Assembly (NCBI GenBank): GCA_023663825.1
Contig: JAMPGQ010000019.1
Location: forward strand, 1 to 33,660
Length of the DNA stretch: 33,660 nucleotides
Source: Anaeroplasma bactoclasticum
GTDB lineage: Bacteria; Bacillota_I; Bacilli_A; Acholeplasmatales; Anaeroplasmataceae
Direction: 5' to 3'
Shown piece by piece: positions 22,479-32,170 of this stretch. The notes below the pieces were generated by a model. The model did no database searches. It saw nothing but the letters and a program-made list of their open reading frames with translations, and was not told the DNA's origin. Each line of letters opens with the position of its first letter. The first letter of the stretch is position 1. Both the position numbers and the translations under genes were made by a program.

Positions 22479-23222
22479 ATGGGTCAAAAAGTAAGTCCTA
22501 CGGGTTTACGTGTTGGTATTAATCGTGATTGGGATGCCGCATGGTATGCTGGAAAGAATGATGTTGCAGATCTTTTAATTGAAGATTTAAAGATTCGTGA
22601 CTATTTAAATAAGGTATATAAGAAGGCTGCAATCTCACGTGTTATTATTGAGCGTTTAAAGGGAACAAATAAAGATCGTGTTAAGATTACACTATATACA
22701 GGTAAGCCTGGTGTTGTTATTGGTCATGAGGCTGAAACTAAGAACAAGGTTGTTAAAGAATTAGTATTCATGACAAAGAAAGAAATTATTTTAAATGTTG
22801 TAGAAATCAAAAAGCCTGAATTAGATGCAACATTAGTAGCAAAGTCAATTGCTGAGCAGCTAGAGGCACGTGCTTCATTCCGTCGTGTTCAAAAGGTTGC
22901 AATTCAAAGAGCTTTAAAGGCTGGTGCTAAAGGTGCTAAGACATTGATTTCTGGTCGTTTAGGTGGCGCAGAAATGGCACGTAGTGAAGGATATAATGAA
23001 GGACAGGTTCCTCTACAAACCTTACGTGCAGATGTAGATTACGCTGTAGCTGAGGCTCATACTACCTATGGTAAGTTGGGTATTAAGGTTTGGATTTATA
23101 AGGGTGAAATTTTCGAGATGGCTCCAAGAAGTTTAAATGAAAAGAGACCTGTTCGTCCAAATAAGCCAGTGAAGAAACCAGCAAATAAGGAAGTAAAAGA
23201 AAGCTCTAAAGGAGGTAAATAA
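22479..23222 (+). CDS. rpsC: 30S ribosomal protein uS3
   Basis: A 247-residue protein ([20 protein letters not shown]). It has an N-terminal KH domain with the [11 protein letters not shown] loop and a C-terminal domain with the [31 protein letters not shown] signature, seen near 22950-23043. uS3 forms the mRNA entry site and has helicase-related basic residues. The last 35 residues are Lys/Pro-rich and variable ([12 protein letters not shown]). In the usual order between rplV and rplP. Confidence 0.97.
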   Translation: MGQKVSPTGLRVGINRDWDAAWYAGKNDVADLLIEDLKIRDYLNKVYKKAAISRVIIERLKGTNKDRVKITLYTGKPGVVIGHEAETKNKVVKELVFMTKKEIILNVVEIKKPELDATLVAKSIAEQLEARASFRRVQKVAIQRALKAGAKGAKTLISGRLGGAEMARSEGYNEGQVPLQTLRADVDYAVAEAHTTYGKLGIKVWIYKGEIFEMAPRSLNEKRPVRPNKPVKKPANKEVKESSKGGK

Positions 23223-23224
23223 TT

Positions 23225-23647
23225 ATGTTAATACCTAAGAGAGTAAAATATCGTCGTCCTCATAGAGTTTATTATAAGGGTAGAAAAGCAAAGGGTGGTA
23301 CTGAAATCGCATTTGGTGAGTATGGTTTGCTTGCAACAGAGGGTTGTTGGTTAACTAATCATCAAATTGAGGCAGCCCGTGTTGCTATCACTCGTCATAT
23401 GAACCGTCAAGGACAGGTATGGATTAAAGTATTCCCTCATCTATCTAAGACTAAGAAGCCTCTAGCCGTACGTATGGGTTCTGGTAAGGGTGCTCCTGAA
23501 ACTTGGGTAGCTGTAGTTAAAGAAGGATTAATTTTATTTGAGGTTGCAGGTGTTCCTGAGGAAGTTGCACGTGAAGCTTTACGTTTAGCATCTCATAAAT
23601 TACCTTGTTCAACTAAAATTGTAAAAAAAGTAGGTGACGAGCAATAA
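23225..23647 (+). CDS. rplP: 50S ribosomal protein uL16
   Basis: A 140-residue protein ([14 protein letters not shown]) of the large subunit near the A-site tRNA elbow. [15 protein letters not shown] and [16 protein letters not shown] are the family signatures. GGAGGT at the end of rpsC serves as its ribosome-binding site, and its stop shares a base with the rpmC start (TAATGA), so the three genes are tightly coupled. Confidence 0.97.
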   Translation: MLIPKRVKYRRPHRVYYKGRKAKGGTEIAFGEYGLLATEGCWLTNHQIEAARVAITRHMNRQGQVWIKVFPHLSKTKKPLAVRMGSGKGAPETWVAVVKEGLILFEVAGVPEEVAREALRLASHKLPCSTKIVKKVGDEQ

Positions 23648-23913
23648 TGAAAGCACAAGATATTCGTAAATTAACAAAGACTCAAATTGAAAAGAAAATT
23701 GTAGAGTTAAAAGAAGAATTATTTAATCTTAAGTTTCAAGCTGCTCTAGGTAATCTACAAAAGCCTGCTCGTATGGGTGAAGTAAAAAGAGATATTGCTA
23801 GATTAAAGACAATCTTAACAGAAGGCTCTTATAATCTTGAGGAGGAAGCTCCTAAGAAGAAGACTCGTGCTAAGACTAAGAAAGCTTCTGAAGCTAGCAA
23901 TGGAGCAGAATAG
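23647..23913 (+). CDS. rpmC: 50S ribosomal protein uL29 with extended tail
   Basis: An 88-residue protein. The first 65 residues are a normal uL29 coiled hairpin ([18 protein letters not shown], then [11 protein letters not shown]). About 23 further residues form a Glu/Lys/Ala-rich tail ([20 protein letters not shown]) beyond the usual 60-70. uL29 lies beside uL23 at the tunnel exit, so the tail would project near nascent-chain factors. Start overlaps the rplP stop. Confidence 0.95.
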   Translation: MKAQDIRKLTKTQIEKKIVELKEELFNLKFQAALGNLQKPARMGEVKRDIARLKTILTEGSYNLEEEAPKKKTRAKTKKASEASNGAE

Positions 23914-23924
23914 GAGGATACAGC

Positions 23925-24185
23925 ATGGAACGTAATAGTCGTAAATTTTTTACAGGAACTGTAGTTTCTGATAAAATGAATAAAACAATCGTTGTAACTG
24001 TTGATACTTTTGGTGTAGCAAAGCTTTATAAGAAGCGTGTAAAGAAGTCACATAAGTTTCATGTACATGATGAAAACAACACTGCTAAGGTTGGAGATGT
24101 TGTAAGATTTATGGAAACTAGACCACTATCAAAAACTGTATGTTATACATTAGTTGAGATAGTTAAGGCTAAGGAAACTATTTAA
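23925..24185 (+). CDS. rpsQ: 30S ribosomal protein uS17
   Basis: An 86-residue OB-fold protein ([24 protein letters not shown]), an early-binding 5'-domain protein of 16S rRNA. The motif [25 protein letters not shown] is intact near the C-terminus (24090-24164). TAGGAGGAT precedes the start, and length is normal. Confidence 0.97.
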   Translation: MERNSRKFFTGTVVSDKMNKTIVVTVDTFGVAKLYKKRVKKSHKFHVHDENNTAKVGDVVRFMETRPLSKTVCYTLVEIVKAKETI

Positions 24186-24212
24186 TATCGGGTCCTGAAA
24201 GGAGGTACTAAC

Positions 24213-24581
24213 ATGGTTCAACAAGAAACTAGATTAGCGGTTGCTGATAATAGCGGCGCTCGTGAATTATTAATTATTAAAGTATTAGGTGGAGCATTAC
24301 ATCGTTATGCAAATGTTGGTGACATTGTTGTTTGCTCTGTTAAGTCAGCAGCTCCAAATGGTGCTGTTAAAAAAGGTGATGTTGTTAAGGCAGTTATTGT
24401 ACGTACAAAGGCTGGCTTAAGAAGAAAAGATGGCTCATATATCAAATTTGATGAAAATGCAGCTGTTATTATTCGTGAGGATAAGACCCCACGTGGAACT
24501 CGTATTTTCGGACCAGTTGCTAGAGAATTACGTGATAAAGATTATATGAAAATCATTTCTTTAGCACCCGAAGTATTATAA
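24213..24581 (+). CDS. rplN: 50S ribosomal protein uL14
   Basis: A 122-residue protein ([20 protein letters not shown]). The uL14 signature near [12 protein letters not shown] and the C-terminal FGPVARELR are intact. It forms inter-subunit bridges and is the docking site of the silencing factor RsfS. AAAGGAGG lies about 10 nt before the ATG. Confidence 0.98.
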   Translation: MVQQETRLAVADNSGARELLIIKVLGGALHRYANVGDIVVCSVKSAAPNGAVKKGDVVKAVIVRTKAGLRRKDGSYIKFDENAAVIIREDKTPRGTRIFGPVARELRDKDYMKIISLAPEVL

Positions 24582-24596
24582 GGAGGTGCACATTAA

Positions 24597-24938
24597 ATGC
24601 AAATTAAAACTGGAGACACAGTAGTTGTCATTGCTGGTAAAGATAAATTTACAAAAGACAAGAAGGGTAACTTAGTTCCTACTACTGGTAAGGTATTAAG
24701 GGTTTATCCAAAAACTAACCGTGTAGTTGTTGAGGGCGTTAATAAAATAACGAAACATCAAAAGCCAACTCAAACAAATCAAAGTGGTAGTAAAATTGAG
24801 AAGGAAGCACCTATTGATGCATCTAATGTTATGCTATTAGATCCAAAGGTAAACAAGCCTACACGTGTTAGCATCAAGATTGATGAAAATGGAAAGAAGA
24901 TCAGAGTTTCTAAGAAATCTGATTATGAATTTAAGTAG
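24597..24938 (+). CDS. rplX: 50S ribosomal protein uL24
   Basis: A 113-residue KOW-domain protein ([17 protein letters not shown]), an assembly initiator of the 50S subunit at the 5' end of 23S rRNA. Compared with the usual 100-105 residues it has a slightly longer first loop ([18 protein letters not shown]). AAGGAGG precedes the start. Its TAG overlaps the ribosome-binding site of rplE. Confidence 0.96.
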   Translation: MQIKTGDTVVVIAGKDKFTKDKKGNLVPTTGKVLRVYPKTNRVVVEGVNKITKHQKPTQTNQSGSKIEKEAPIDASNVMLLDPKVNKPTRVSIKIDENGKKIRVSKKSDYEFK

Positions 24939-24951
24939 GAGGGAAGAAGAG

Positions 24952-25491
24952 ATGAATCGTTTACAAGAAAAATACCTAAAATCTGTAAAACCAGAGCTAG
25001 CAAAAAAATTCTCATACAAGTCTTCTATGCAAATTCCTAAGGTTGAAAAAATCGTTATCAATATGGGTGTTGGTGATGCAGTTGCAAATTCTAAAGTATT
25101 AGATGATGCGGTTGAAGAATTAACACAAATTTCTGGACAAAAGCCAGTTGTTACTAAGGCTAAGCACTCTATCGCTAACTTCAAGTTACGTGAAGGTATG
25201 CCAATTGGCTGCAAGGTTACTCTAAGAGGCGAAAGAATGTATCAATTTTTAGATAAGCTAGTATCCATTGCGTTACCTCGTGTACGTGATTTCCATGGAG
25301 TAAGCGGTAATAGTTTTGATGGCCGTGGAAATTATACACTTGGCGTTAAGGAACAATTAATTTTCCCAGAAATTAATTTTGATAAGGTTAAGAAGGTTCG
25401 TGGTATGGATATCGTTATCGTTACTACAGCTAACACAGATGAGGAAGGTCGTACTTTATTACAATTAATGGGTATGCCTTTTAGAAAGTAA
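24952..25491 (+). CDS. rplE: 50S ribosomal protein uL5
   Basis: A 179-residue protein, with the ATG at 24952 set by GGAGGGA at 24938-24944 and the typical opening [16 protein letters not shown]. An earlier frame start at 24865 only runs back through rplX and is rejected. uL5 binds 5S rRNA and contacts P-site tRNA. Signatures [35 protein letters not shown] and RVRDFHG are intact. Confidence 0.97.
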   Translation: MNRLQEKYLKSVKPELAKKFSYKSSMQIPKVEKIVINMGVGDAVANSKVLDDAVEELTQISGQKPVVTKAKHSIANFKLREGMPIGCKVTLRGERMYQFLDKLVSIALPRVRDFHGVSGNSFDGRGNYTLGVKEQLIFPEINFDKVKKVRGMDIVIVTTANTDEEGRTLLQLMGMPFRK

Positions 25492-25509
25492 GAGAGGATA
25501 TAATAAACT

Positions 25510-25695
25510 ATGGCAAAAACATCAATGGTTGTTAAAAATCATAGAAAAGCTAAGTATAGTTCACGTGCATATACACGTTGCGAGCGTTGTGGTCGTCCAC
25601 ATGCCGTAATCAGCAAGTTTAAGCTTTGTCGTATTTGTTTCCGTGAATTAGCATACAAGGGACAAATTCCAGGCGTTAAAAAAGCAAGCTGGTAA
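25510..25695 (+). CDS. rpsZ: 30S ribosomal protein uS14, zinc-binding type Z
   Basis: A 61-residue short uS14 with two C-x-x-C pairs at C24/C27 and C40/C43 that bind one zinc ion. This is the C+ type typical of Firmicutes. It sits in the head of the small subunit. Many low-GC bacteria also keep a zinc-free rpsN elsewhere for zinc starvation; none is in the window. Confidence 0.97.
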   Translation: MAKTSMVVKNHRKAKYSSRAYTRCERCGRPHAVISKFKLCRICFRELAYKGQIPGVKKASW

Positions 25696-25720
25696 TTTAT
25701 TATAAGGAGGATTAATTCAT

Positions 25721-26113
25721 ATGATGACAGATCCAATTGCGGATATGCTAACCCGCATCAGGAATGCAAATGCAATGCGTTATGAAACAGTAGAATTGCC
25801 ATCTTCTAAAACTAAAACAGCTATGTTAACTGTTTTAAAAAATGAAGGCTATATTGCAGATTTCAAAGTTTCAAAAGACGTTAAGAGTGTTACAACTGTA
25901 ACATTAAAATACACAGAGGATCACCAACGAGTTATTCGTGGTTTAAAGAGAATTTCAAAACCAAGTCTTCCTGTTTATACTACAGCTGAAGATTTACCAA
26001 GGGTATTAAACGGATTAGGTGTTGCAATTATCTCAACCTCAAAGGGTATTATGACAGATAAAGAAGCTCGTAAGCAAAAAATCGGTGGAGAAGTTTTAGC
26101 TTACGTTTGGTAA
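25721..26113 (+). CDS. rpsH: 30S ribosomal protein uS8
   Basis: A 130-residue protein ([17 protein letters not shown]). AAGGAGG at 25704-25710 is 10 nt from the first ATG, so 25721 is preferred over 25724. uS8 binds helix 21 of 16S rRNA, and in E. coli it represses the spc operon. The C-terminal [26 protein letters not shown] is the family signature (26032-26110). Confidence 0.97.
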   Translation: MMTDPIADMLTRIRNANAMRYETVELPSSKTKTAMLTVLKNEGYIADFKVSKDVKSVTTVTLKYTEDHQRVIRGLKRISKPSLPVYTTAEDLPRVLNGLGVAIISTSKGIMTDKEARKQKIGGEVLAYVW

Positions 26114-26148
26114 AAATTAAAAATTAAAAAAATATGGAGGTGTTTTAA

Positions 26149-26691
26149 ATGTCTCGTATTGGTAATAAGGCTATCACATTACCTGCCGGCGTTACCGTTA
26201 ATGTTGCTGAAGGCAATTTTGTTAACGTTAAAGGCCCTAAGGGTGAGTTAAGCTTTCAATTCAATAGTGAGCTAGAAATTGCTACAGAAGGTAGCGAATG
26301 TGTAGTTAAGCGTCCAAACGATACCAAGACTATGAAGATGATGCATGGTACGACTCGTGCATTATTACATAACATGGTTGTTGGAGTATCTGAAGGATTC
26401 AAAAAAGTGTTAGAAATCAACGGTGTTGGTTATCGTGCTGTAAAGCAAGGAAATAAGGTTGTTGTTTCTGCTGGTTATTCTCATCCAGTTGAGTTAGAAA
26501 TTCCAAAAGGATTAGAAGTAGAATTACCAAAGAATACTCAAATCATTATTTCTGGTATTGATAAACAATTAGTAGGACAATTTGCGGCTGAAATTCGTGA
26601 GGTACGTAAGCCAGAGCCTTATAAGGGTAAAGGTATTAAGTATGCTGATGAACATATTCGTCGTAAGGAAGGTAAAACTGCTAAGAAGTAG
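26149..26691 (+). CDS. rplF: 50S ribosomal protein uL6
   Basis: A 180-residue protein ([19 protein letters not shown]) made of two repeated folds. It lies next to the sarcin-ricin loop and the factor-binding site. The C-terminal [18 protein letters not shown] is conserved. GGAGGTG precedes the start by 7-8 nt. Confidence 0.98.
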   Translation: MSRIGNKAITLPAGVTVNVAEGNFVNVKGPKGELSFQFNSELEIATEGSECVVKRPNDTKTMKMMHGTTRALLHNMVVGVSEGFKKVLEINGVGYRAVKQGNKVVVSAGYSHPVELEIPKGLEVELPKNTQIIISGIDKQLVGQFAAEIREVRKPEPYKGKGIKYADEHIRRKEGKTAKK

Positions 26692-26710
26692 TAGAAAGGA
26701 GTGCTAGTAT

Positions 26711-27073
26711 ATGATTAATAAAGTATCTAAAAATGCAAGTCGTCAAAAAAGACACTTACGTTTACGTCAAACATTATCTGGAACAACTGCAAAGCCAAGA
26801 TTAAATGTTTTCCGTTCAAATAAGCAAATTTATGCACAGGTTATCGATGATACTAAGGGAATTACGTTATGCTGTGCTTCTTCTCTAGATAAAGAAGCAG
26901 GAGTTAAAAATGGTTCCAATGTAGATGCTGCAACTAAGGTTGGTACTTTAATTGCTAAGCGTGCATTAGATTTAAAGATTGAGGCTGTAGTTTTTGACCG
27001 TGGTGGTTATTTATATCATGGACGTGTTAAGGCTTTAGCTGATGCAGCAAGAGCTGCAGGATTAAAATTCTAA
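26711..27073 (+). CDS. rplR: 50S ribosomal protein uL18
   Basis: A 120-residue protein with a basic N-terminus ([20 protein letters not shown]) and the signature [22 protein letters not shown] at the C-terminus (26986-27054). It binds 5S rRNA with uL5. GAAAGGAGTG precedes the start. Length and order are normal. Confidence 0.97.
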   Translation: MINKVSKNASRQKRHLRLRQTLSGTTAKPRLNVFRSNKQIYAQVIDDTKGITLCCASSLDKEAGVKNGSNVDAATKVGTLIAKRALDLKIEAVVFDRGGYLYHGRVKALADAARAAGLKF

Positions 27074-27088
27074 GGAGGATAAATTCTT

Positions 27089-27604
27089 ATGCGTCAAGAT
27101 CATAAAGAACGTAAAGAAGTTGAACAACCAGAGTTTGAAGAGCGTGTTGTTACAATTAACCGTGTAACAAAGGTTGTTAAAGGCGGTAGACGTTTCCGTT
27201 TCGCTGCATTAGTTGTAATCGGTGATAAGAAGGGTCGAGTTGGCTTTGGTACTGGTAAATCACAGGAAGTACCTGAGGCAATAAAGAAAGCCGTTGAAAG
27301 TGCAAAAAAGAATATGATTACTGTTGCCACTGTAAAAACTACTATTCCTCATGAAGTAACTGGTGTTTATGGAGCAGGTCGTGTTGTTTTAAGACCAGCT
27401 AGTGAAGGTACTGGAGTTATCGCTGGTGGTCCAGTTCGTGCTGTTGTAGAATTAGCCGGCATCAGTGATATCTTGTCAAAATCATTGGGTTCTGCTACAC
27501 CTATTAATGTAGTAAGAGCTACAATAGAAGGGTTAAAGAGTTTAGAGACTGTTGAGCAAGTTGCTTTAAGACGTGGTAAAACAGTTGAAGAAATTCTAAG
27601 GTAA
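27089..27604 (+). CDS. rpsE: 30S ribosomal protein uS5
   Basis: A 171-residue protein. Double-stranded RNA-binding-like N-terminal domain with the [14 protein letters not shown]-type loop (here [18 protein letters not shown]), where spectinomycin resistance arises. The [20 protein letters not shown] signature follows. It affects decoding accuracy and lines the mRNA entry. TAAGGAGGATAA precedes the start. Confidence 0.98.
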   Translation: MRQDHKERKEVEQPEFEERVVTINRVTKVVKGGRRFRFAALVVIGDKKGRVGFGTGKSQEVPEAIKKAVESAKKNMITVATVKTTIPHEVTGVYGAGRVVLRPASEGTGVIAGGPVRAVVELAGISDILSKSLGSATPINVVRATIEGLKSLETVEQVALRRGKTVEEILR

Positions 27605-27610
27605 TCAAGC

Positions 27611-27784
27611 ATGTATAAAATAACTTTAGTAAAAAGCTTAATTGGTCGTAAGCCTAATCAACGTGCAACAGCAAAGGCTTTAGGCTTAACTAGAATTGGG
27701 CAAACAGTTATAAAAGAGGAAAATGATGCAATTCGCGGTATGATCGTTACCATAGCTCATATGGTAAAGGTTGTCCAGGAATAG
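27611..27784 (+). CDS. rpmD: 50S ribosomal protein uL30
   Basis: A 57-residue protein beginning MYKITLVKSLIGRKPNQRAT, with LGLTRIGQTV in the middle and AHMVKVVQE at the end. It is typical of the short bacterial uL30 and in its expected place between rpsE and rplO. The ribosome-binding site is weak (AAGG at 27598-27601, overlapping the rpsE stop), so translation probably depends on coupling to rpsE. The stop TAG overlaps the rplO ribosome-binding site. Confidence 0.96.
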   Translation: MYKITLVKSLIGRKPNQRATAKALGLTRIGQTVIKEENDAIRGMIVTIAHMVKVVQE

Positions 27785-27796
27785 GAGGTGCCAGAC

Positions 27797-28234
27797 ATGT
27801 TAAATGAATTAAAGCCAAATGCAGGCGCAAGACATGCTAAAAAGCGTGTAGGTCGTGGTATTGGTAGCGGTCTTGGTAAAACAGCAGGTAGAGGCTCCAA
27901 AGGTCAAAATGCTCGTTCAGGTGGTGGCGTTCGCCCAGGCTTTGAAGGTGGACAATTACCTTTATTCCAACGTTTACCTAAGATTGGCTTCCATAGCCAT
28001 TCACACAAATTCTATGCAATTGTAAACATAGAAAAATTAAATTGCTTTGAGGATGGAGCTACAGTTGATGCTGAAAGCTTAATCAAGGCAGGGTTAATTA
28101 AAGAAACCTTAGATGGTGTTAAAGTATTAGGTCAAGGAGAATTAACAAAGAAGTTAACTGTTAAGGTTAATAAAATTTCTAAATCAGCACAATCAGCCAT
28201 TGAAAATGCTGGTGGTACTGTTGAGGTGATTTAA
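27797..28234 (+). CDS. rplO: 50S ribosomal protein uL15
   Basis: A 145-residue protein. ATG 27797 is chosen because AGGAGG at 27783-27788 is 8 nt ahead; the in-frame GTG at 27788 overlaps that site. The Gly/Arg-rich N-terminus ([20 protein letters not shown]) threads into 23S rRNA, and [15 protein letters not shown] is the signature. A late assembly protein near the tunnel. secY starts directly after its stop. Confidence 0.97.
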   Translation: MLNELKPNAGARHAKKRVGRGIGSGLGKTAGRGSKGQNARSGGGVRPGFEGGQLPLFQRLPKIGFHSHSHKFYAIVNIEKLNCFEDGATVDAESLIKAGLIKETLDGVKVLGQGELTKKLTVKVNKISKSAQSAIENAGGTVEVI

Positions 28235-29545
28235 TTGTTAGAGAAGCTAAAGAAGATTTTAAGTAATAAGGAAATATTACAAAAAATCATATTTACATTT
28301 GCAATTCTTTTAGTATTTAAAATCGGAACCTATATTCCAATTCCTCTAATTTCTACGACAAGTATTAAAGGAATTATTTCAGGTAACGATTTCTTAACCG
28401 TGTTAAATGCCTTTTCAGGAGGAGGATTATCTAACTTCTCTATCCTAGCTTTAGGTATTTCCCCTTATATTACTTCATCCATTATTGTTCAAATGCTTCA
28501 GCTTTTAATTCCAAAGTTAAAAGAATGGAGTGAGCAAGGAGAAGTAGGTAAGGTAAAGATTGGACGTGTAACACGTTATGTAACTATTGTTCTAGCTATG
28601 GTTCAAGCCTTGGTATTAATTTTTGGACTTGGAGCTCAGCCAGAAAATGTGTTAATTGATTCCTTGATTCAGTATAAAAGTTATTATTGGGCCTTCTATA
28701 TTTATATGGCTATTGTAATTACAGCAGGATCTGCATTTACAATGTGGTTAGCTGATTTAATTACACGTCATGGTGTAGGTAATGGTTCATCAATGATTAT
28801 TTCTGCAGGTATTATTTCATCCATTCCAGCGATGTTTAGTACTTTAGGAAATAAATACCTTGGAGCAAATGCAACAGGATTAAATATCTTCTTATATATT
28901 TTAATTATCGTATTATATATAGCAATGATTTTAGCTGTTGTTTATTTTGAAGGTGCAGTAAGAAAGATTCCAGTACAATATGCAAACCGTCAAGCTTCTC
29001 AAGGATCTGACATTCCTGTCAAGCTGAATAGTGCAAATGTAATTCCTGTTATTTTTGCATCTACGATTATGAGTATTCCTTTGACTGTTGTAGGTATTAT
29101 GGGTTTATCCACATCTACCTCTACAGGTGCATTCTGGGTAAATGAGGTATTCTCTAACTCTAAGCCTATTGGTTGTACACTTTATATTTTACTAATTGTA
29201 TTTTTCAGTTTCTTCTATTCTTTTATGACGGTAGATCCAGATCAGATTAGTGATAATCTAGATAAACAGGGAGCATTTATCCCAGGATATCGTCCAGGAG
29301 AAGATACTAAGATACAGTTATCTAGAATGCTATTTAGAATCACATTAATAGGTGCTACTTATTTAGTATTTGTTGCATTAGTACCAATTGTTGTATCAGC
29401 TGCTTTTGGATTCACATCAAGCGAAGCAAGCACGATTACAATTGGTGGTACATCATTAATCATTGTTGTTGGTGTTGCGATTGAGACATTCCGTCAAATT
29501 GAAACAGCATCTGAAACAAAGGATTATAAGGGTTTCTTGGATTAA
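28235..29545 (+). CDS. secY: Preprotein translocase subunit SecY
   Basis: A 436-residue membrane protein with ten predicted membrane segments, the protein-conducting channel of the Sec system. It starts with TTG at 28235, immediately after the rplO TAA, with GAGGTGA at 28223-28229. That is a less efficient start, likely coupled to rplO and suited to a lower output than the ribosomal proteins. Signatures: the plug region after TYIPIPLIS, GISPYITSSIIVQML, RHGVGNGSSMIISAG and PGYRPGEDT. Needed to export the window's own surface proteins. Confidence 0.97.
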   Translation: MLEKLKKILSNKEILQKIIFTFAILLVFKIGTYIPIPLISTTSIKGIISGNDFLTVLNAFSGGGLSNFSILALGISPYITSSIIVQMLQLLIPKLKEWSEQGEVGKVKIGRVTRYVTIVLAMVQALVLIFGLGAQPENVLIDSLIQYKSYYWAFYIYMAIVITAGSAFTMWLADLITRHGVGNGSSMIISAGIISSIPAMFSTLGNKYLGANATGLNIFLYILIIVLYIAMILAVVYFEGAVRKIPVQYANRQASQGSDIPVKLNSANVIPVIFASTIMSIPLTVVGIMGLSTSTSTGAFWVNEVFSNSKPIGCTLYILLIVFFSFFYSFMTVDPDQISDNLDKQGAFIPGYRPGEDTKIQLSRMLFRITLIGATYLVFVALVPIVVSAAFGFTSSEASTITIGGTSLIIVVGVAIETFRQIETASETKDYKGFLD

Positions 29546-29565
29546 TTAAAAGGAGAATAGCACTT

Positions 29566-30210
29566 ATGAAATTATTAATTATGGGTAGACCGGGTGCCGG
29601 AAAAGGTACGCAAGCTGCTAATATAAAGAAATATTATAAGATTCCTCATATTTCTACGGGGGATATGTTTCGTGAAGCTCAAAAGAATGAAACGCCACTC
29701 GGGTTAATAGTTAAGAGTTATTTGGATAAGGGTCTATTGGTTCCTGATGAGGTAACCATTAGAGTTGTAAAGGAAAGATTATTAGAGGATGATTGTAAGG
29801 AAGGCTTCCTATTAGATGGATTTCCTCGTACAATCGCTCAAGCAGAGGCTTTAGACAGCCTTTTAAAAGAAAATGAGATTGTCTTAGATGCAGTATTAGA
29901 TGTAAATGTTCCTGCTGAAATTTTAATAAAGAGAATCGTTGGTAGACGTATTTGTGATAATTGCAAAGCCACCTATCATATTGAATTTAATCCGCCTAAA
30001 AAAGAGGGCATTTGTAATGTGTGTGGTACACCTCTTACTCAAAGAAAAGATGATAATTTGGAAGCAATCCAAAATCGTTTAAATGATTATGATACTCAAA
30101 CAAAGCCTTTATTAGAATTTTATGCAAAGAAGAATCTATTAAAAGAAGTAAATGGCAATCAAACACCAGAAAAGGTTTTTGAGGATATAAAAGCTGTATT
30201 AGGTGCTTAA
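29566..30210 (+). CDS. adk: Adenylate kinase, zinc-LID type
   Basis: A 214-residue enzyme that converts ATP plus AMP to two ADP. P-loop GRPGAGKGTQ at residues 7-16, AMP-site TGDMFR and DGFPRT, and a long LID domain with four cysteines (C130, C133, C150, C153). This is the structural zinc site of Gram-positive long-form enzymes. Position between secY and map is standard in Firmicutes. AAAGGAGAA precedes the start. Confidence 0.98.
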   Translation: MKLLIMGRPGAGKGTQAANIKKYYKIPHISTGDMFREAQKNETPLGLIVKSYLDKGLLVPDEVTIRVVKERLLEDDCKEGFLLDGFPRTIAQAEALDSLLKENEIVLDAVLDVNVPAEILIKRIVGRRICDNCKATYHIEFNPPKKEGICNVCGTPLTQRKDDNLEAIQNRLNDYDTQTKPLLEFYAKKNLLKEVNGNQTPEKVFEDIKAVLGA

Positions 30211-30213
30211 TAT

Positions 30214-30963
30214 ATGATTGAAATCAAAAGCGAACGTGAAATAGCGTTATTAAAAGAGGCGGGACGCATCGTTGCGTTATGTCATGAGGAGATGGCTAAA
30301 CAGGTAAGACCTGGAATTTCTACACAGGAGCTCAGTGATATCTGTGAAAAAATCATTTTAGAGCATAATGCAACACCATCCTTTAAAGGATATGGTGGCT
30401 TCCCCTCTGCTGTTTGTGCATCTGTGAACGAAGTAGTCGTTCATGGTATTCCAAGTAAGAAGCAAATTCTTAAGGAAGGCGATATTATAGCCTTAGATAT
30501 TGGAGCCTGTTATAAGGGCTATCACGGAGATTCTGCGTGGAGTTATGCAGTAGGCAATATCAGCTCTAAGGATCAGCTTTTAATGCAAGTGACTCACGAT
30601 TCCTTGTTTAAGGGATTAGAACAGGTACGTGAGGGAGCACACTTAGGTGATGTTAGTGCAGCAATTGGTAACTACGTAGCATCTTATGGCTTTGGTGTGG
30701 TTGAAGAATTTACAGGACATGGTGTAGGAAGAAATCTGCATGAGGATCCAGCAATATTCAACTTTGGAGAACCAGGAACTGGTCCTATATTAAAGGAAGG
30801 TATGGTTCTAGCAATTGAGCCAATGATTAATGCAGGTACAAAAAAGGTTAGAATCTTAAGTGATGGTTGGACAACTATTACTAAAGATAAATCCAAAAGT
30901 GCACACTTTGAACACACCATTGTAGTGCGTAAAAATGGTTATGAAATCTTAACTACACTATAA
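30214..30963 (+). CDS. map: Type I methionine aminopeptidase
   Basis: A 249-residue enzyme that removes the initiator methionine co-translationally. It has the pita-bread fold with the five metal ligands in order: two Asp in [17 protein letters not shown], His in [12 protein letters not shown], Glu in VLAIEPMI and Glu in FEHTIVV. It starts 4 nt after adk with no strong Shine-Dalgarno of its own, suggesting coupling. Lacks the N-terminal zinc-finger extension of other types. Confidence 0.97.
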   Translation: MIEIKSEREIALLKEAGRIVALCHEEMAKQVRPGISTQELSDICEKIILEHNATPSFKGYGGFPSAVCASVNEVVVHGIPSKKQILKEGDIIALDIGACYKGYHGDSAWSYAVGNISSKDQLLMQVTHDSLFKGLEQVREGAHLGDVSAAIGNYVASYGFGVVEEFTGHGVGRNLHEDPAIFNFGEPGTGPILKEGMVLAIEPMINAGTKKVRILSDGWTTITKDKSKSAHFEHTIVVRKNGYEILTTL

Positions 30964-30977
30964 AGGAGAATTATAGA

Positions 30978-31199
30978 ATGGCAAAAAAAGACGACGTTAT
31001 TGAAATGGAAGGTAAAGTACTTGAGGTACTACCTAATACACAATTTATTGTTAAACTTGAAAATGATCATCAAGTCTTAGCTCACGTTTCTGGTAAAATC
31101 CGCATGAATAACATACGCATTTTACCAGGGGACAAAGTTACGATTGAATTATCAACGTATGACTTAACACGTGGCAGAATAACTTACAGACATAAATAA
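30978..31199 (+). CDS. infA: Translation initiation factor IF-1
   Basis: A 73-residue OB-fold protein ([20 protein letters not shown]) that binds the 30S A site during initiation. [23 protein letters not shown] and the C-terminal [12 protein letters not shown] are diagnostic (31086-31196). AAAGGAGAA precedes it. No KOW-domain ybxF-type gene is inserted between map and infA. Confidence 0.98.
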   Translation: MAKKDDVIEMEGKVLEVLPNTQFIVKLENDHQVLAHVSGKIRMNNIRILPGDKVTIELSTYDLTRGRITYRHK

Positions 31200-31217
31200 T
31201 ATTGGAGGTATTTAAAG

Positions 31218-31331
31218 ATGAAAGTAAGACCATCAGTAAAACCAATTTGTGACAAATGCAAGGTTATTAAACGCAAGGGCCGTGTTATGGTTATTTGCGA
31301 AAACCCAAAGCATAAACAAAGACAAGGATAA
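31218..31331 (+). CDS. rpmJ: 50S ribosomal protein bL36, zinc-binding type
   Basis: A 37-residue protein that begins [20 protein letters not shown] and ends [10 protein letters not shown]11, C14, C27 and H32 are the zinc ligands of the C+ form. TTGGAGG lies about 9 nt before the ATG. It stabilises the base of the L7/L12 stalk region of 23S rRNA. Position between infA and rpsM is canonical. Confidence 0.97.
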   Translation: MKVRPSVKPICDKCKVIKRKGRVMVICENPKHKQRQG

Positions 31332-31350
31332 GAGTAGGAGGAACTAAAAT

Positions 31351-31716
31351 ATGGCACGTATTGCAGGAGTAGATATTCCAAGCGAAAAGCGTATAGTTAT
31401 ATCATTACAATACATTTATGGTATTGGTGAACCTACATCTAAAAAGATTTTAGCAGATGCAGGTGTATCTGAGGATATCCGTACAAAGGATTTAACAGAA
31501 GAGCAATTACAAGCTATTCGTACTCAGGTTGCAAAAGTAAAAGTAGAGGGTGACTTACGTAGAGAAGTTGCACTTAATATTAAGCGTTTAATGGAAATTG
31601 GATGCTATAGAGGTATTCGTCATAGAAAGAATTTACCTGTTCGTGGACAAAATACAAGAAATAATGCACGTACTCGTAAAGGCCCTAGACATACTATCGC
31701 TAATAAGAAGAAATAA
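31351..31716 (+). CDS. rpsM: 30S ribosomal protein uS13
   Basis: A 121-residue protein ([20 protein letters not shown]) with the helix-hairpin-helix core [13 protein letters not shown] and the basic tail [24 protein letters not shown] (31643-31713). That tail contacts P-site tRNA. It forms inter-subunit bridges B1a/B1b. GTAGGAGGAAC precedes the start. Confidence 0.98.
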   Translation: MARIAGVDIPSEKRIVISLQYIYGIGEPTSKKILADAGVSEDIRTKDLTEEQLQAIRTQVAKVKVEGDLRREVALNIKRLMEIGCYRGIRHRKNLPVRGQNTRNNARTRKGPRHTIANKKK

Positions 31717-31734
31717 AAAAGGAGGAAATAAATT

Positions 31735-32118
31735 ATGGCACGTAAAGTTACAAAACGTCGTGTGAAGAGAAATTGCCCTACTGGCGTTGCTCATATTCAT
31801 TCGACTTTCAATAATACTATCGTTACAATCACTGATCCAGATGGAAATGTAATTTCTTGGAGCAGTGCAGGTGCATTAGGCTTTAAGGGTAGTCGTAAAT
31901 CAACTCCTTTTGCCGCACAAATGTGTAGTGAAGCAGCTGCAAAGGCTGCAGTAGATGCAGGTGTATCTAAAGTTGAGGTTTCAGTAAAGGGTCCAGGCCA
32001 AGGACGTGAGGCAGCAATTCGTTCACTTACTGTTGCAGGATTAGAGATTACAGCAATTACCGATGTAACTCCAGTTCCTCATAATGGTTGCCGCCCACCA
32101 AAGCGTCCAAGAGGATAA
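31735..32118 (+). CDS. rpsK: 30S ribosomal protein uS11
   Basis: A 127-residue protein with [15 protein letters not shown], the central [19 protein letters not shown] and the C-terminal [16 protein letters not shown]. It is a platform protein at the E site next to the anti-Shine-Dalgarno. GGAGG precedes the start. A 52-nt gap to rpoA follows; it contains a weak TATTTTTA/TAAAAATA dyad. Confidence 0.98.
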   Translation: MARKVTKRRVKRNCPTGVAHIHSTFNNTIVTITDPDGNVISWSSAGALGFKGSRKSTPFAAQMCSEAAAKAAVDAGVSKVEVSVKGPGQGREAAIRSLTVAGLEITAITDVTPVPHNGCRPPKRPRG

Positions 32119-32170
32119 AATTTTAGAAGTATTTTTAAATGTTGTATAAAAATATATAGGAGGCCCATTA

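Noticed and set aside
24865-24951. Longer uL5 start inside rplX
   Set aside because: No ribosome-binding site and residues unlike uL5. ATG 24952 has GGAGGGA at 8 nt.
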